A DNA stretch of 64,000 nt, from assembly GCA_039707655.1 (NCBI GenBank), contig CM077676.1:241632866-241696865 (forward strand), read 5' to 3'. Source of the stretch: Elymus sibiricus (taxonomy: Eukaryota; Streptophyta; Magnoliopsida; Poales; Poaceae). Below the pieces are notes generated by a model. The model had not been told where the DNA came from, did no database searches, and saw nothing but the letters and a program-made list of their open reading frames with translations. Of this stretch, positions 11,880 to 24,440 are shown piece by piece. Positions within the stretch are counted from its first letter, which is position 1. Every line of letters starts with the position of its first letter. A program made the translations under genes and the position numbers.

Positions 11880-12465
11880 CGGTAGTACCGCTCCAGTACT
11901 ACCGTCCTAGTACCGCTTAGGAAATTTCTTCTGGAATCCAAGCGACCCCAAGCGGTACTAAAGCGGCACTTGATATTTGTACGAGCGGTAGTACCGCTTA
12001 TCACGGTAGTACCGCTTGCCATAAGCGGTAGTACCGCTCTGCCTGCGCGCAGGTTTTGGGCTGTCCAGCCCGTGTACCCCTTCGATCTCGTTTTAGACTA
12101 TAAATACCCGTCCCCTAGAGTTAGTTAAGGTTAGACCACGTTTAAGATAAACCCTAGTTCTTGAGATTGCTTGTAAGCATTCATCTTGAATCCTCATCTC
12201 CAATTCGTATCGATCTGGAGATCATATACTGCAAGTTGAGTGTAATCTGCTGTTCCATTGGGAATTAGTATATTGCAATTATACCGTTTCGTGGTCGACG
12301 GCTACGTGCGCAAGTGTGTGACGTTGTGAATATCCAAAGGGTTGAGACCTTTTGCATTGGCATCAGGGATCAAGCGAGGGAGAGTTCATCGGCGACATAC
12401 AAGTTATCTATCATCTTCATCATCACCACCGCCGCTTACTGAGAAGATCGGGACACCCCATATCA
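11528..12465 (+). repeat. Element C 3' LTR
   Basis: Same length as the 5' LTR. Differences seen by eye: tca/tcg near 11641, gca/gta near 11829, caa/cga near 12211, tag/ttg near 12259. The purine tract GAAGGGGGGGAGGA directly precedes it. The first 352 nt are coding (end of pol). Confidence 0.95.
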
Positions 12466-15400
12466 CCGGATCAACCGACTAGGGCCCACTATGGATCATC
12501 TGGCATCGTGACGTACATACGTCCACGCTCGTCGTCATACTCCCAATGGAGCGCCTCAGGCTCACCTGTGTCTGACTCAAGCGTACCTGCAACTGGTGTT
12601 GTATAGTAATCTGTGAGCCATAGGGACTCAGCAATCTCATCACCCAAGGTAACAAAACTATTTAAGCTGATGGGTATGGAAGGGGTAAATGTGGTGAGGT
12701 TGTAGCAAGCACTAAGCATGTTTAAGTGGCTAACTTACGAGTACAAGAATAAAGATTAGCATACTACGCATGACGGTCGCAAGTTTAATATGATCAATAA
12801 GTGACCCTGAACACCTACTTACGGTTCAAACATAACCCCACCGTGTTCTCTTCCCAAACTTACTCGAAAAGAGACCATCACGGTTACGCACACGGTTGGT
12901 GTATTTTATTAGAATTAGTGTCAAGTTCTCTACAACCGGAGGTTAAAATATCCAAGTCACCACATAACCGCGGGCACGGCTCTCCGAAAGATTTAACCCT
13001 GCAGGGGTGTTCCAACCTGGTCCATCACAAACCAACACAAGCTGCGGTGGAAATACCTCAACCTCGAGATAGCCCGAAGTATCCTCGGAATCCCGGTGCA
13101 CAAGACATTTCGACAATGGTAACACAAGTCCAGCAAGACCTCCTGACGTACCGACACCCCGATTGGAGCCACGCGTATCTCAAAATCAGGCCACGATCGG
13201 ATGGGACATCCTACGAGTAAAACCAAAACCTCGAGTTTCCCCGTGGTGGCCCCGCAGTCTATCCGTTTCAGACCAACACTCATGAGGAGCACTGGCCCGG
13301 GGTTGTTGATTAAAATATCATCGGGTTAGCTAGACCCTATGCAAGTTTTAGTTGTTATTAGGCAAATGTTAACACCAAAGTTGGGCCTTGCTGGAAGCGG
13401 TTATTCAAAGCGAACTATCAAGAGGGTCCCATTCCCCTGAGCATCTTAGGAACGCTAATCAAGGATCATAACACCGGTATTACGGAAACTAAGGCGGCAT
13501 GAGTGGAACAAAACACTAGGCAAAAGGCCGAGCCTTCCACACACAACCAAGTATATAGATGCATTAATTAAATAAGAGATATTGTGATATCCCATCATAT
13601 CCATGTCTCAACATGGAACAACCTGCACTGCACCTACAACTAAAACGCTATAAGAGGGGCTGAGCAAAGCAGTGACATAGCCAAACAACGGTTTGCTGGG
13701 TAGGGTGGTTAGAGGCTGTATCATGGCATATGAGAGGCTGACATGTATGTGGTAGGAAGCGTGACATAGCGATAGCAACGAGACAACTAGCAAGCAAAGA
13801 TAGTAGTGTTATCAAGGGTAATGATCATCTTGCCTGAAGTCTCTTCGGTAGGATAGTAATACTGCTCCTCGTACACGTTCTCAACAGGATCCTTGAACTC
13901 GGACTCGTCTCCCGGTACTACCCAAAAGAGAGAACAAGCACCAGAATAAACAATCAATCATGGCATATATATACACAAGCAAAAGATGGATGCATGACAT
14001 GAATGAAGTAACGGTGCTACCAGAACGATAGAAATAGCAACGGAAAGTGAATGATGAAGGAAAGAATGGATATGGGCAAGATCTTGGCAATCCAAGTATG
14101 CCACCAGAAAGAATGGAAGATTTCAATTGAAATCGATATAAATATCACGAAGAACGGATGCACGAAACTCAAATGGTGAGCAAAACAATATGCAATGCAA
14201 AACTGTAGTTAACAGCAACATAACAACTTGCACACCCCAATACAACCAACTACAGAACTCCAAAGTGCTCAAACAAGACATGAGGATGAAGTACACTACA
14301 TGCACAACAAAACATCCCATAGGTTCAAATTCATTAGCATCACTGGTTAATAGGAATGAAGGCAACAAGATGCAAACATAATGTTACAGCTGAAAATAAC
14401 AGAGCATATGCTGACAGAAACATTGACAGTCAGTATTGGCATGCTTGAAACAGTAGGCAACATGAAAGTGCAAGGAATTGGCATGCACCTACACTACACA
14501 TGGCATAGATCATTTCATTACATTGGCACAAATTCATAGGACGCATGGATTCATCACAACCAAACTCACAAAATGCAACTTAATGTTGACAGCAAACTGC
14601 TACAATGACTAGGCATATTTAGAGCAACATTTATATATGCTACAGGAGTTTAACATGGCATCAATTGGTATGGCATGAATGTAATGACAACAAGGATCAA
14701 ATCATGTTTACAGATCATGTTCAAAAGAGGCATAGATTAGTGGCTACCATAAAGGAAACATAGCAAGATTTTATAACTAGACTCTAAAGACAGCAGATTT
14801 TCAACAAGTGCAAAACAGAAACATTGTCTATGCTACTTCGCAAGCTTGTGGCAGTCACATCATGGAAATTCATGGCATGGAATAAATACTAGCAGCAAGA
14901 TGGCATGAAAATGCTTCAAACTCATGTTGACAAGTTGCTCATATGACATTTGCATAATTTCACACCAAAATGACAAAATGGCATATTATGTAAAAATGAC
15001 ATGCATGCAAACTTGCTCAAATGATAAATCTAATGCCACAGATGGATTAGTTGGATTTTTCTACCCCAAATTCATATATGATATGCATATTTTTCAATAC
15101 GAAAAATGCTCAAAATGCCACAAATACACATAGGACATAATTTGAATTAAGTTATATTCCAGATTTGGCATATGCCAAAAACGGAAAGCGCCAGAAACGG
15201 AAACATGCCAAAACTGGAAACGGACAAAAATGGAAAAGACAAAAACGGCGGCGCGGCTAAGCGTACCCAGGGGGTACCTAGCCAGAGTGGCTGACAGGTG
15301 GGACCGGGCCCACGTGGCAGCTGGGAGTGGGTGTGTGTGCATGACAGATGGGGCCGCAGGCGCTGTGTGGCTGACCAGTGGGTCCTGTCGGGCCCACTTG

Positions 15401-18061
15401 GCAGCTGATTGTGCGCGGGCGAAGCAGAGGAAAACAGGGGAGGCGTCGGCGGCCACTGGAGCACGGCGGCGCACTCGCCGGAGTTGTCTCCGGTGACCTA
15501 TTGGCACGGCGGAGGGCTGCATTCGAAGCGTGGGAGGAACCCGCACTCGCGCATGCTACACACGACACCGAACGTTGACGGGAACGACACCGGTGACGAG
15601 GTGATAGAGGCGGCGACGGCGAGCTCGTGCCGCTCGCTGCGGGGCACGGCAGCGGCGAGGCGGCACCTAGGCGCTACGGCGAATGCGACGGACACGCTTG
15701 CGAAGGCTAAGGTGGTCAGGGCACTCGCAGGAGATGAGGCCCGACGGCGGCAGGCTCGGCTCTCATGGCCAACGCGGCTAGAGCGGGAAAACGAAGGGGA
15801 AAAAGGCACGGGGAGGTGTTGGAGCTCACCACGAACATGCTTGCGTGATCGGGACGACGGGAGGAGGACGGTGTTGGCCGGAATCGTCGACGAAACGGCG
15901 GCGACCGTAGCGGAAGAAGAGGAAGAAGACGGGGTTGTCTTGGTGATCCCTCAGCACAGTAGTGGACGGCGGGGCGTAGTCGACATCGAGGAACTTGCCA
16001 GACACGGTGCAGACGACGGCTACGGGGACGACATGGTCGCATTCTCAGATGCGCTCTGGACGCGGTCGGGTCGGCGGATCTGGTGGCGGCGAAGGAGGAA
16101 GAGGGGAACCTTAGGGATGCCCTAGATAGGGAGATGGTCTATATAGGGGGCTAGGGCGACGGGACGGAGCTCGCGTGCTCTCGGGCTCGCGGTCTGCGCG
16201 GGTGGACTGTAGCCAGTCGCTGGCAGGCAGGGCCGGCTAGACCATGTGGCAGAGAGGTAGCGGGGGGCAAGTGGGTGCACGGGTGAGAAAAGGTTAGCAG
16301 GCGCGCTGCGGGTGGAGCTGGGCCACGCGCTGGTGGGCTTGCTGGGCTGCGATGCCGCTGCTGATGGGCTCTGCTGCTGCTGCTCTCTGCCTCTTCTTTT
16401 CCATTTACAAAAACATAAAAGAAGGGCAAAATCACAGAGGGAGTTTAGAGGGGAGCGAGAGGGAAATAAAAATACCTCTGGACTACAAGAAGTATGCACT
16501 ATTTGAATAAAATCGTTTGGGCATTTTTAGAGGAAGAAAAATATCACAAGTTTGAATTAATTTCGAACTTGTGGCATTTTTTATCCCAACCAAAACATTT
16601 CCAAACATGACGAAATTTGGAGGGGAGACATATGGCATAGTAAAGAAATTAATGAGACAAGGTGGACATTAATTTGGGGCAGAAATATTGCACCAAGAAA
16701 TACTTTGGGAATTAGAATGGTTTTGGGAGAGAGGTGAAGAGAGATGGCTTGCATAGGAGAAACCCAAGAGTTGGGTGAGGCAAGAAGAAGATGATCACAC
16801 ACAACCACAATGCATACATGATGAGCACAACAAAATTAAAATGATGGATGTAATGCACATGGCGAAAGAATGACATGAAGATGAAATGCAAAATGAAAAT
16901 AAAGCAAAACACAACATGAGAAGAAGCCCATCCATCAAGATCATCATGACAATTCCATATATGGCAATGTTGGGGAATACAATTAAGGAAGGAGCACTCT
17001 TGGGGTGTTACAACATTCATCATGTAACAGTCACAACCTAGGGCGATACACAATAGCTCCAATTCATCAATGTAATGTAGGCATGCATTTCGTATATAGT
17101 CATACGTGCTTATAGTAAGAACTTGCATGACATCTTTTGTCCTACCCTCCCGTGGCAGTGGGGTCCTTAAGGAAACTAAGCGATATTAAGGCCTCCTTTT
17201 AATAGAGAACCGGAACAAAGCATTAACACATAGTGAATACATGAACTCCTCAAACTACGGCAATCACCGGAAAGAATCCCAATTATTGTCACCTTGGGGT
17301 ATGCGGATCATGACACGTAACAGGTGCATATAACTTGCAATATAGGATCAAGAACTCAAATATATTCATGAAAACATAGAGGGTTCAGATCTGAAATCAT
17401 GGCACTCGGGACCTAGTGACAAGCATTAAGCATAGCAAAGTCATAGCAACATCAATCTCAGAACATAGTAGATACTAGGGATCAAAGCCCTAACAAATTG
17501 ACTCGATTACATGATAAATCTCATCCAACCCATCACCGTCCAGCAAGCCTACGAAGAAATTACTCACACACGGCGGTGAGCATCATGAAATTGGTGATGA
17601 TGATGACGACGGCGTCGAATCCCCCTCTCCGGAGCCCCGAACGGACTCCAGATCAGCCCTCCCGATGAAGAACATGAGGTGGTGGCGGCTCCGTATTGTA
17701 AAATGCGATGATTCTTTCTCTCTGATTTTTTCCCTCCATGAATAGGTACTTATAGCGCTGGAGTTAGGGCAAACGAAGCTGCCAGGGGACCACAAGCCTA
17801 CCAGGCTCGCCCCCCAGGCTTGTCGCGCCTGGTGCCCCCCCTCTGGTAGATCTTTGCGCTAGTATTTTTTATATATTCTGAAATAATTCTTCGTAAATTT
17901 TCAGGTCCATCCGAGAACTTTTATTTCTGCACAAAAACAACACCATGGCAATTCTGCTGAAAACAGCGTCAGTCCGGGTTAGTTCCATTCAAATCATGCA
18001 AATTAGAGTCCAAAACTAGAGCACAAGTGTTTGGAAAAGTAGATACGTTTGGGACGTATCA

Positions 18062-20187
18062 ACTCCCCCAAGCTTAACTCATTGCTGGTCCTCAAGCAAT
18101 TCAGTTGACAAACTGAAAGTGATAAAGAAAAACTTTTACAAACTCTTTTGTTCTTGTTGTCTGTATATATACTTAACTAGCATCCAAGTTTTCAGCAAAG
18201 ATTATGAACTAACCATATTGATGATAACACTTAGGTTTCACAGTTACTCATGGCAATAACATAACCAACTAGCGAGCAATAATAAGATATCTCAGATGCC
18301 AACACTTTGTGAAAACAATCATGATATAATATGATAACATGGTATCTCGCTAGCCCTTTCTGAGACCGCAAAACATAAATGCAGAGCACCTCTGAGATTC
18401 AAGCAACGACTAAACATTGTAATTTAGGGTAGAGGATATCCAGTCATGGTCACACCCAACATTAACTATACTCAATGCATAAAAATGATAATAGTGCTCT
18501 CCAACTGGTGCTTAAATGAGAAGGTGATGACTCAACAATAAAAGTAAAATAACATAAAAGTAAATGGATAGGCCCTTCGCAGAGGGAAGCATGGATTTGC
18601 AGCAATGCCAGAGCTCAAAGCTTAAATTAGAGATGAAAATATTTTTGGGAGGTATGCTTTTCCTGTCAACGTCATGACCGAGAGTTTTCAATATCTTCCA
18701 TGCTAAACGCATTATAGGCGGTTCCCAAGCAGAAAGGTAAAGTTTACTCCCCCTCCACCGTACCAACACAAGCCATGGCTAGCCGAATTCACGGGTGCCC
18801 TCCGTACCAACAACTTTCCGGGGGAGTTTGTTTGCATTATTTGATTTCGATTTGAGCATAGGACTAGGCATCCCAATTACCATCCTCTCTCGTGCAATGA
18901 CAAGTGAATAAACACTCATCTGAGAGTAACCCACTTAGCATGGAAGATACTGACCGCCCCCTGTCGCTCCATGAGCGGTACGGGCATAGAAAACAGATGT
19001 TCGTTTGAATATTTAGAGGTGGCACTTGCAAATTTACTTGGAACGGCAGAGTAATACCGCATATAGGTAGATATAGTGGACTCACCTGGAACAACTTTGG
19101 ATTAAGGATTTGGATGCACAAGCAGGATTCCCGCTTAGTACAGGCGAAGGCTAGCAAATAGATTGAGAAGCGACCAGCTTGAGAGCGAAAACGGTCATAG
19201 GCATGCATTGCGAATAATTAACATTGAACACGAGCATGAGTAGGATATCAACACCCTGAACATAAATATCATGGAGGCTATGTTGGTTTTGGTTCAACTA
19301 CATGTATGAACATGTGCCAAGTCAAGCCACTCGAATTACTCAGAGGAGGATACCATGCTAACATACTACATCACAACCATTTTAATGCATGTTGACACTC
19401 AAGATAAATCATTATCCACTCCTAGCTATTTAAGCATGGCATGAACAACTATAGTCTCTAATTGTCATCACAAATACGTTTGCTCATAATAATACTGAAT
19501 CATGAATACTGAGCTAAACATATTTACAAAGACAAAAACAAGAAGAGTTCATACCAGCTTTTCTTCACCGCAAACACTTCATCAAATATCATCATTATTG
19601 CCTTTCTCTTGCACAACCGAATGATGTGATAATAATAATAATAATAATAGTGCAAGTGTTCCGTGGACTAAGCTGGAATCTGCAAACATTTATTCAAGGG
19701 AGAAGACAAAGTAATAGTGGCTCATTGTTAGATCAACAATAAAGCATACGGGAGCCACTCAACATTTTCATCGTGGTCTTCTCCTTGTGACGACTCAATG
19801 AAAAGAAAATAAATTCAGAGAAACACACTGAAATATTTTTGGAGTTTTTAGTTTTTCTGAAGAAAGCAGATTAAGGAAGGAAAAACAAAAAACGAGAAAA
19901 ACTATTTACACGGGAAAGCTCCCAACAAGTAAAAGAAGAAACGAGAAATCTTTTTGGGTTTTCTTTTACTACTATGAATTAACTAAACAAGAAAGAAACT
20001 ACACCTAATTTTTTTTGGATTTTTGAAAGTTTTTCAAACACACAAAAAGAAAGCGAAAATAAAACTAGCATGGATATACAATGAAAAAAAAATGAACACC
20101 GACAACTGGAATGAGTGTGTGAACATGAATGTAATGTCGGTGAGAAATACGTACTCCCCCAAACTTAGGCTTTTGGCCTAAGTTGGT
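18062..20187 (-). other. Element A 3' non-coding region
   Basis: No gene. It contains the polypurine tract at 18062-18075 and a second PPT-like motif next to the end of the third ORF (CTCCCCCAAACTTAGG on the + strand, about 20154-20169). An (AAT)n microsatellite lies at about 19629-19649. Oligo-purine runs are common between 19800 and 20100. Confidence 0.75.
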
Positions 20188-21168
20188 CTACGGCCAGTCC
20201 AGGCCTGGATAATGCCCGTGATGGTAGTTCGGGTTATACTGAAATGTAGCTGCCACAGCTTGGCGAGCTGCCTCGTTAAGGCGCTCGGTCTCTGCCGCCC
20301 TCTCGTACTCCTCAAAGAAGGCAGGAGTAGGCAAAACAATATGGAAAACACGATGCCTGTTAAAGATTAGCCTGTATCTGAACGGGGGGAGACCCCTCTC
20401 AAGGAACTGGTGGCGTTCCATAGCATCATAATCAAGAAAACTAGGTGGAAAAAGGGTGTCATTTTGTTTAATGGGCACACCAAGATAGGTAGCTAAGCGA
20501 GTGGCATAAATTCCACCAAAGAAATCACCAACTAAGGCATTATTATGTAAGCGATGTGCAACAATAGCCCCCATGTAAAATTGCCTGTCTCCCAGCACCG
20601 CACTCTTAAGAACGCTCAGGTTAGGGGCGCAAAGATGACTATGATCATGTTTACCATTAATGCATCTACCAATGAACAGAGCAAAATAATGTATGGCAGG
20701 AAACTGAATGCTCCCCATAGTAGCTTGTGTGATGCCTCTAGTTTCACCCCTAGTAATGTTCATGAGAAATTCATTGCAATCAGATTTACGAGGTTCAGTG
20801 CTAGTCCCCCAGAATGGAATTTTGCATACTTCACTAAATTCTTCAACAGACATGCGAAAAGGATTTTCATAAAGGTTGAAAATAACATCATGTGAAGTGC
20901 GCTGATATACATACTTGAACCTTCGCACAAAGGAGTCAGTGAGGTCATAGTATTGAGGGCACCTGTCTGCCATGAACTCTGTCAGCTCGGCGTTGCGCAC
21001 GTACATATCAAACTCTTCCTTGATGCCGGCTCGAATCATGAAGGCATCCGACGGCCACTCGCACGGTAGCACCGCGGCCTCTCGTGGCGGTTCGGTATCC
21101 GACTCGCGTATTACGGGCCTAGGAGCACTCTTGCTCGAAGAACCACCATGGAACATCTTCCTAAACAT
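20188..21168 (-). CDS. Third ORF of element A, ATHILA ORF-1-like protein
   Basis: An intact 326-codon frame starting MFRKMFHGGSSSK. The body has the look of the ATHILA ORF-1 family: a globular domain of about 250 residues, rich in aromatic residues, with FMADRCPQYYDLTDSFVRRF and later IHYFALFIGRCINGKH. There is no zinc finger, no convincing membrane segment and no signal peptide. In Athila elements an extra ORF downstream of gag-pol is often called env-like, but I see no envelope features here. It sits behind an LTR-like promoter module (21345-21501), so it may be expressed separately. It is the only fully open reading frame left in element A. Function is unknown. Confidence 0.65.
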   Translation of the reverse strand: MFRKMFHGGSSSKSAPRPVIRESDTEPPREAAVLPCEWPSDAFMIRAGIKEEFDMYVRNAELTEFMADRCPQYYDLTDSFVRRFKYVYQRTSHDVIFNLYENPFRMSVEEFSEVCKIPFWGTSTEPRKSDCNEFLMNITRGETRGITQATMGSIQFPAIHYFALFIGRCINGKHDHSHLCAPNLSVLKSAVLGDRQFYMGAIVAHRLHNNALVGDFFGGIYATRLATYLGVPIKQNDTLFPPSFLDYDAMERHQFLERGLPPFRYRLIFNRHRVFHIVLPTPAFFEEYERAAETERLNEAARQAVAATFQYNPNYHHGHYPGLDWP

Positions 21169-21344
21169 TTTCTTTTCTCAAGGAGTAATTCCTCAAAACA
21201 GTTTTGGAAACGGAGTTCCGAGGAAGGAGATCAAAAATCACAGCAATATGAGCAAGAACACGGGCTTGCGAGCAAGTTTGATTTTTTCTGGAGGAAGAAG
21301 AAGGAGATGGGTGGCTAGCATAAGTGAGTGGGTCTCTGTGGGAG

Positions 21345-21501
21345 CCACAAGTCTGCTAGGCGCGCCCAGGGGGGTGGGCGCGCCCTGTGGGCTTGTGGCT
21401 CGCAGGTGCACCCCCCCTGGGGTGTGTTCAGTGCCACAAATTCTTAAATATTCTGGAAAAAATCATACTAAATTTTCATGGCATTCTGAGAACTTTTATT
21501 T
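21345..21501 (-). promoter_or_regulatory. U3-like module upstream of the third ORF of element A
   Basis: A GC-rich inverted repeat (21345-21398, arms with GGCGCGCCC) is followed by three short blocks also found in the element's LTR. ATATTCTG is at 21448, TAAATTTTCA at 21469 and GAGAACTTTTATTT at 21488. In the LTR the same blocks are at 17873, 17894 and 17913, with identical 21- and 19-base spacings. On the minus strand this lies about 180 bp upstream of the ORF start. No clear TATA box remains. Confidence 0.6.
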
Positions 21502-21726
21502 TTGGGCCATTTTTTTATTGCGTGGATAATTCAGAAAACAGGATAATCATGGCATTTTATTTTATTCTACTAAAAATAACAGAGAGCAAAAGGTTGGTAC
21601 AGAAAGTTGTGCTTACTAAATTCATCGACCACATGCCCCTCAAAAAGGATCCATTAATAAGGTTGATCAAGTCTTATTAACAAACTATTTCCGAGTGACA
21701 TGAAATCGAAGAATTTGCGTATAACA

Positions 21727-22840
21727 CTAAGTTACCTCAACGGGGATATGCATCTCCCCAACGATAAGAATTTCATATTTCTTTTTGACAGTAGGAATGG
21801 GAAATTTGAAGCCTCCAATAGTGATTGTCGAAACTTTTTCAATACAATTGATAGCATTCACTGAACTTTGTTTCTTCAGAAAATAAATCGTATGCTCATT
21901 ACCATTGACATGGAATGTAACCTTGCTTTTGTTGCAATCAATTACAACCCCTGCAGTATTCAAAAAGGGTCTACCAAGGATAATCGACATGTTGTCATCC
22001 TCGGGCATATCAAGAATAACAAAGTCTGTTAAGATAGTAATGTTTGCAACTACAACAGGAACGTCCTCACAAATTCCAATAGGTATAGCAGTTGATATAT
22101 CAGCCATTTGCAAAGATATTTCAGTAGGTGTGAGCTTATTCAAATCGAGTCTTCTATATAAAGAGAAAGGCATAACACTAACACCGGCTCCCAAATCACA
22201 TAAAGCAGTTTTGACATAACTTCTTTTAATGGAGCATGGTATAGTAGGTATTCCTGGATCTCCCAACTTCTTGGGTACTCCACCCTTAAAAGAATAATTT
22301 GCAAGCACGGTGGAAATTTCAGCTTCTGGTATTTTTCTTTTATTTGTGACAATATATTTCATATATTTAACATAGGGAGACATTTTCAACATATCAATCA
22401 AGCCATCACGCAAAAAGACAGGTCTATGCATTTCAACAAAGCGCTCAAAGTCTTCATCATCCTTATTTTTAGATGGTTTAGTAGGGAAAGGCATACGTTT
22501 TCGAACCCATGGTTCTCTCTCCTTTCCATGTTTTCTAGCAACAAAGTTTCTTTTATCATATCTTTTGTTCTTAGGATGTGGGTTGTCAAGATCAACAATA
22601 GGTTCTATTTCTACATCATTATCTGGTTGAGCATCAACATGAACATCATCATTATCATTATCATTATCACTAGGTGTATGTTCATTACCAGATTGTGTCT
22701 CAGCATCAAAAATAGAGGCATCATTATGATTCTCAGGAGGTTTTTCTATCTCAGGTTCGCTAGGAGCAGGCAAAGTTTTATCATTTTTCTTTTTCTTTTT
22801 ATTCTTAGATGGACTAGGTGCATCAATATAATTCTTTGAG
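21727..22840 (-). pseudogene. Protease-like region of element A, frameshifted from gag
   Basis: The open frame from 22773 begins with an acidic low-complexity stretch (Asp/Asn repeats, coded by a CAT/ATC-rich microsatellite near 22640-22670). It continues into a retropepsin-like domain: CDLGAGVSVMPF (D-L-G-A in place of the usual D-S/T-G), then IILGRPFLNTAGVVIDC. It ends at 21727. The preceding gag frame runs over it from 24435 and shifts out near 22840, so one base was gained or lost there. RT and integrase do not follow. The next coding unit is the third ORF 560 bp downstream. Confidence 0.75.
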
Positions 22841-24435
22841 GATCTTGTTCAATTCTTTTAGGATGACCTTCAGGATATAGAGGATCCTGAGTCATTCTAC
22901 CTCCTCTAGTAACAACTCTAACAGCATGATTATTCTTTTTATTATTCATCTCATTAAGCAAATCATTTTGTGACTTAGCAATTTGTTCTAACTGAGTCTG
23001 GACCATAGACGCATGTTTACTCAAGCATTTAACATCATTAGCAGTTTTAAACATCAAATCACTCAAACGTTCAATCATGATGGCATTCCATTTTAGTTGA
23101 TTGCTAACATACATATTAAAGTGTTCCTGTTTAATGATGTAATTATCAAATTCATACAGGCATTGACTAGCAGATTTATTATACGGAATATCACCTTCAT
23201 CAAATCTAGTGAGAGAATTTACCTCCACTACCTGTGTCGGGGTGTCGAGCCCATGTATTTCTTCAATAGGTGATAAATTCTTAACATCTTCAGCTTTAAT
23301 ACCTTTTTCCTTCATAGATTTCTTAGCTTCTTGCATATCTTCAGGACTGAGGAATAGAATACCTCTATTCTTCGGAGTTGGCTTAGGTGGTGGTTCAGGA
23401 AGTGTCAAATCATCGGCATTTCTCAATATATTGTTCAATAGTTCTTCAGCCTCTCCAACTGTGCGTTCCCTGAAAACACAACCAGCACAACTATCTAGGT
23501 AGTCCCTAGAAGCATCGGTTAGTCCATTGTAAAAGATATCAAGTATTTCATTTTTCTTAAGAGGATGATCAGGCAAAGCATTAAGTAGTTGGAGAAGCCT
23601 CCCCCAAGCTTGAGGGAGATTCTCTTCTTCAATTTGCACAAAGTTAAATATTTCCTGTAAGGCAGCTTGTTTCTTATGAGCAGGAAAATATTTTTCAGAG
23701 AAGTAATATATCATATCCTGGGGACTACGCACACAACCAGGAGCAAGAGTATTAAACCATTTCTTAGCATCACCCTTTAATGAGAAAGGAAATAGCTTAA
23801 GAATATAGTAATAACGAATTTTTTCCTCATGGGCAAATAGGGTGGCAATATCATTCAACTTAGTAAGATGTGCCACAACAGTTTCAGTTTCATAACCATG
23901 AAAAGGATCAGATTCAACCAAAGTAATTAACTCTGGATCGACAGAGAATTCATAATCCTTATCGGTGACAAATATGGGAGAGGTAGCAAACTTAGGATCA
24001 TATTTCATGCTCTCCCTCATAGATTTTTCTTTCAACTCAGCAAGCAATTTTCTAACCTCATCTCTATCATTACAAGCAAGAATTGCCCTAGCTGTCTCCC
24101 TATCAAAAACATAACCCTCAGATGTTTCATGCATTTCAACTCTAGTAGGAGAGCTAGGCATAATAGGTGGATCATAATTTTCAAGAGTTTCAACATTTTC
24201 AGTTTGTTTAGCTTTAGCAATTTGTTCATCAAGAAATTCACCAAGTGGCACAGTATTATCAAGCATAATACTAGCATCATCATAAGTATCATTCATAGCA
24301 GAAGTAGTATAATCAATAACTTGTGACATATAAGAATGAATAGCAGGTGGTGGTGTTGCAAGCCTACTCAAAATAGAAGGTGAATCAAGTGCGGAGCTAG
24401 ATGGCAGTTCCTTACCTCCCCTCGTCTTAGAGGGA
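22746..24435 (-). pseudogene. gag: gag of element A, 5' end separated by element F
   Basis: The Gag core is clear: KLFPFSLKGDAKKWFNTL, then MIYYFSEKYFPAHKKQAALQ and LPQAWGRLLQLLNALPDH, as in the retrotransposon gag family. The true start is the ATG at 34658, whose first eleven codons and part of the twelfth lie at 34658-34624. Element F was inserted there. On the chromosome today the frame instead begins in F's LTR (ATG at 24719). At the 3' end the frame shifts near 22840 into the protease-like region. Gag would form particles for element A RNA; RT and integrase would have to come from another element. Confidence 0.8.
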
Positions 24436-24440
24436 ACGAT

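Larger units (their letters stand above)
5027..12465 (+). mobile_element. Element C: young Ty3/Gypsy chromovirus, CRM-like
   Basis: A complete 7,439-bp element with TSD CCGGA (5022-5026, 12466-12470), inserted into solo LTR B. Order: LTR (938 bp), tRNA-iMet-type primer site, leader, gag, pol (PR-RT-RH-IN), purine tract, LTR (938 bp). Integrase ends with a GPY/F-type motif, and the pol ORF continues 352 nt into the 3' LTR; both traits occur in CRM chromoviruses, so that clade is my best guess. The two LTRs differ at only about four positions by eye (about 0.4%), the youngest insertion here. Even so gag carries a stop codon and a frameshift, so this copy cannot make a normal Gag-Pol. Confidence 0.9.
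4765..17012 (-). mobile_element. Element B: long solo LTR (about 4.8 kb), interrupted by element C
   Basis: It is bounded by TGTAACGCCC (4765) and GGGTGTTACA (17003-17012), flanked by ACATT duplications (4760-4764, 17013-17017) inside the element A LTR. Excluding C (5027-12465) and one target-site copy it is about 4,800 bp. No second copy of the end sequences and no gag or pol was found, so a solo LTR fits better than a full element. Orientation is minus because the minus strand reads TGTAACACCCC first, like solo LTR D. A TATA-like CTATATAG lies near 16138-16145, with a GC-rich leader running towards 15500. 12471-17012 has no convincing gene; ORFs at 15409-16125 fall in this leader and match nothing I know. 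Confidence 0.7.
4430..18061 (-). repeat. Element A 3' LTR, split by solo LTR B
   Basis: LTR sequence occupies 4430-4764 and resumes at 17018-18061 (about 1.38 kb in total); B and its ACATT duplication lie between. On the minus strand a TATA box (CTATAAGTAC) falls at about 17748-17756. A GC-rich inverted repeat lies upstream of it at about 17790-17835, decayed compared with the other LTR copy. The polypurine tract AAGCTTGGGGGAGT lies just outside at 18062-18075. Confidence 0.85.

Noticed and set aside
15409..16125. 238-codon + strand ORF in solo LTR B
   Set aside because: It lies in the GC-rich leader region of the LTR, antisense to the inferred transcript, with no recognisable domain.
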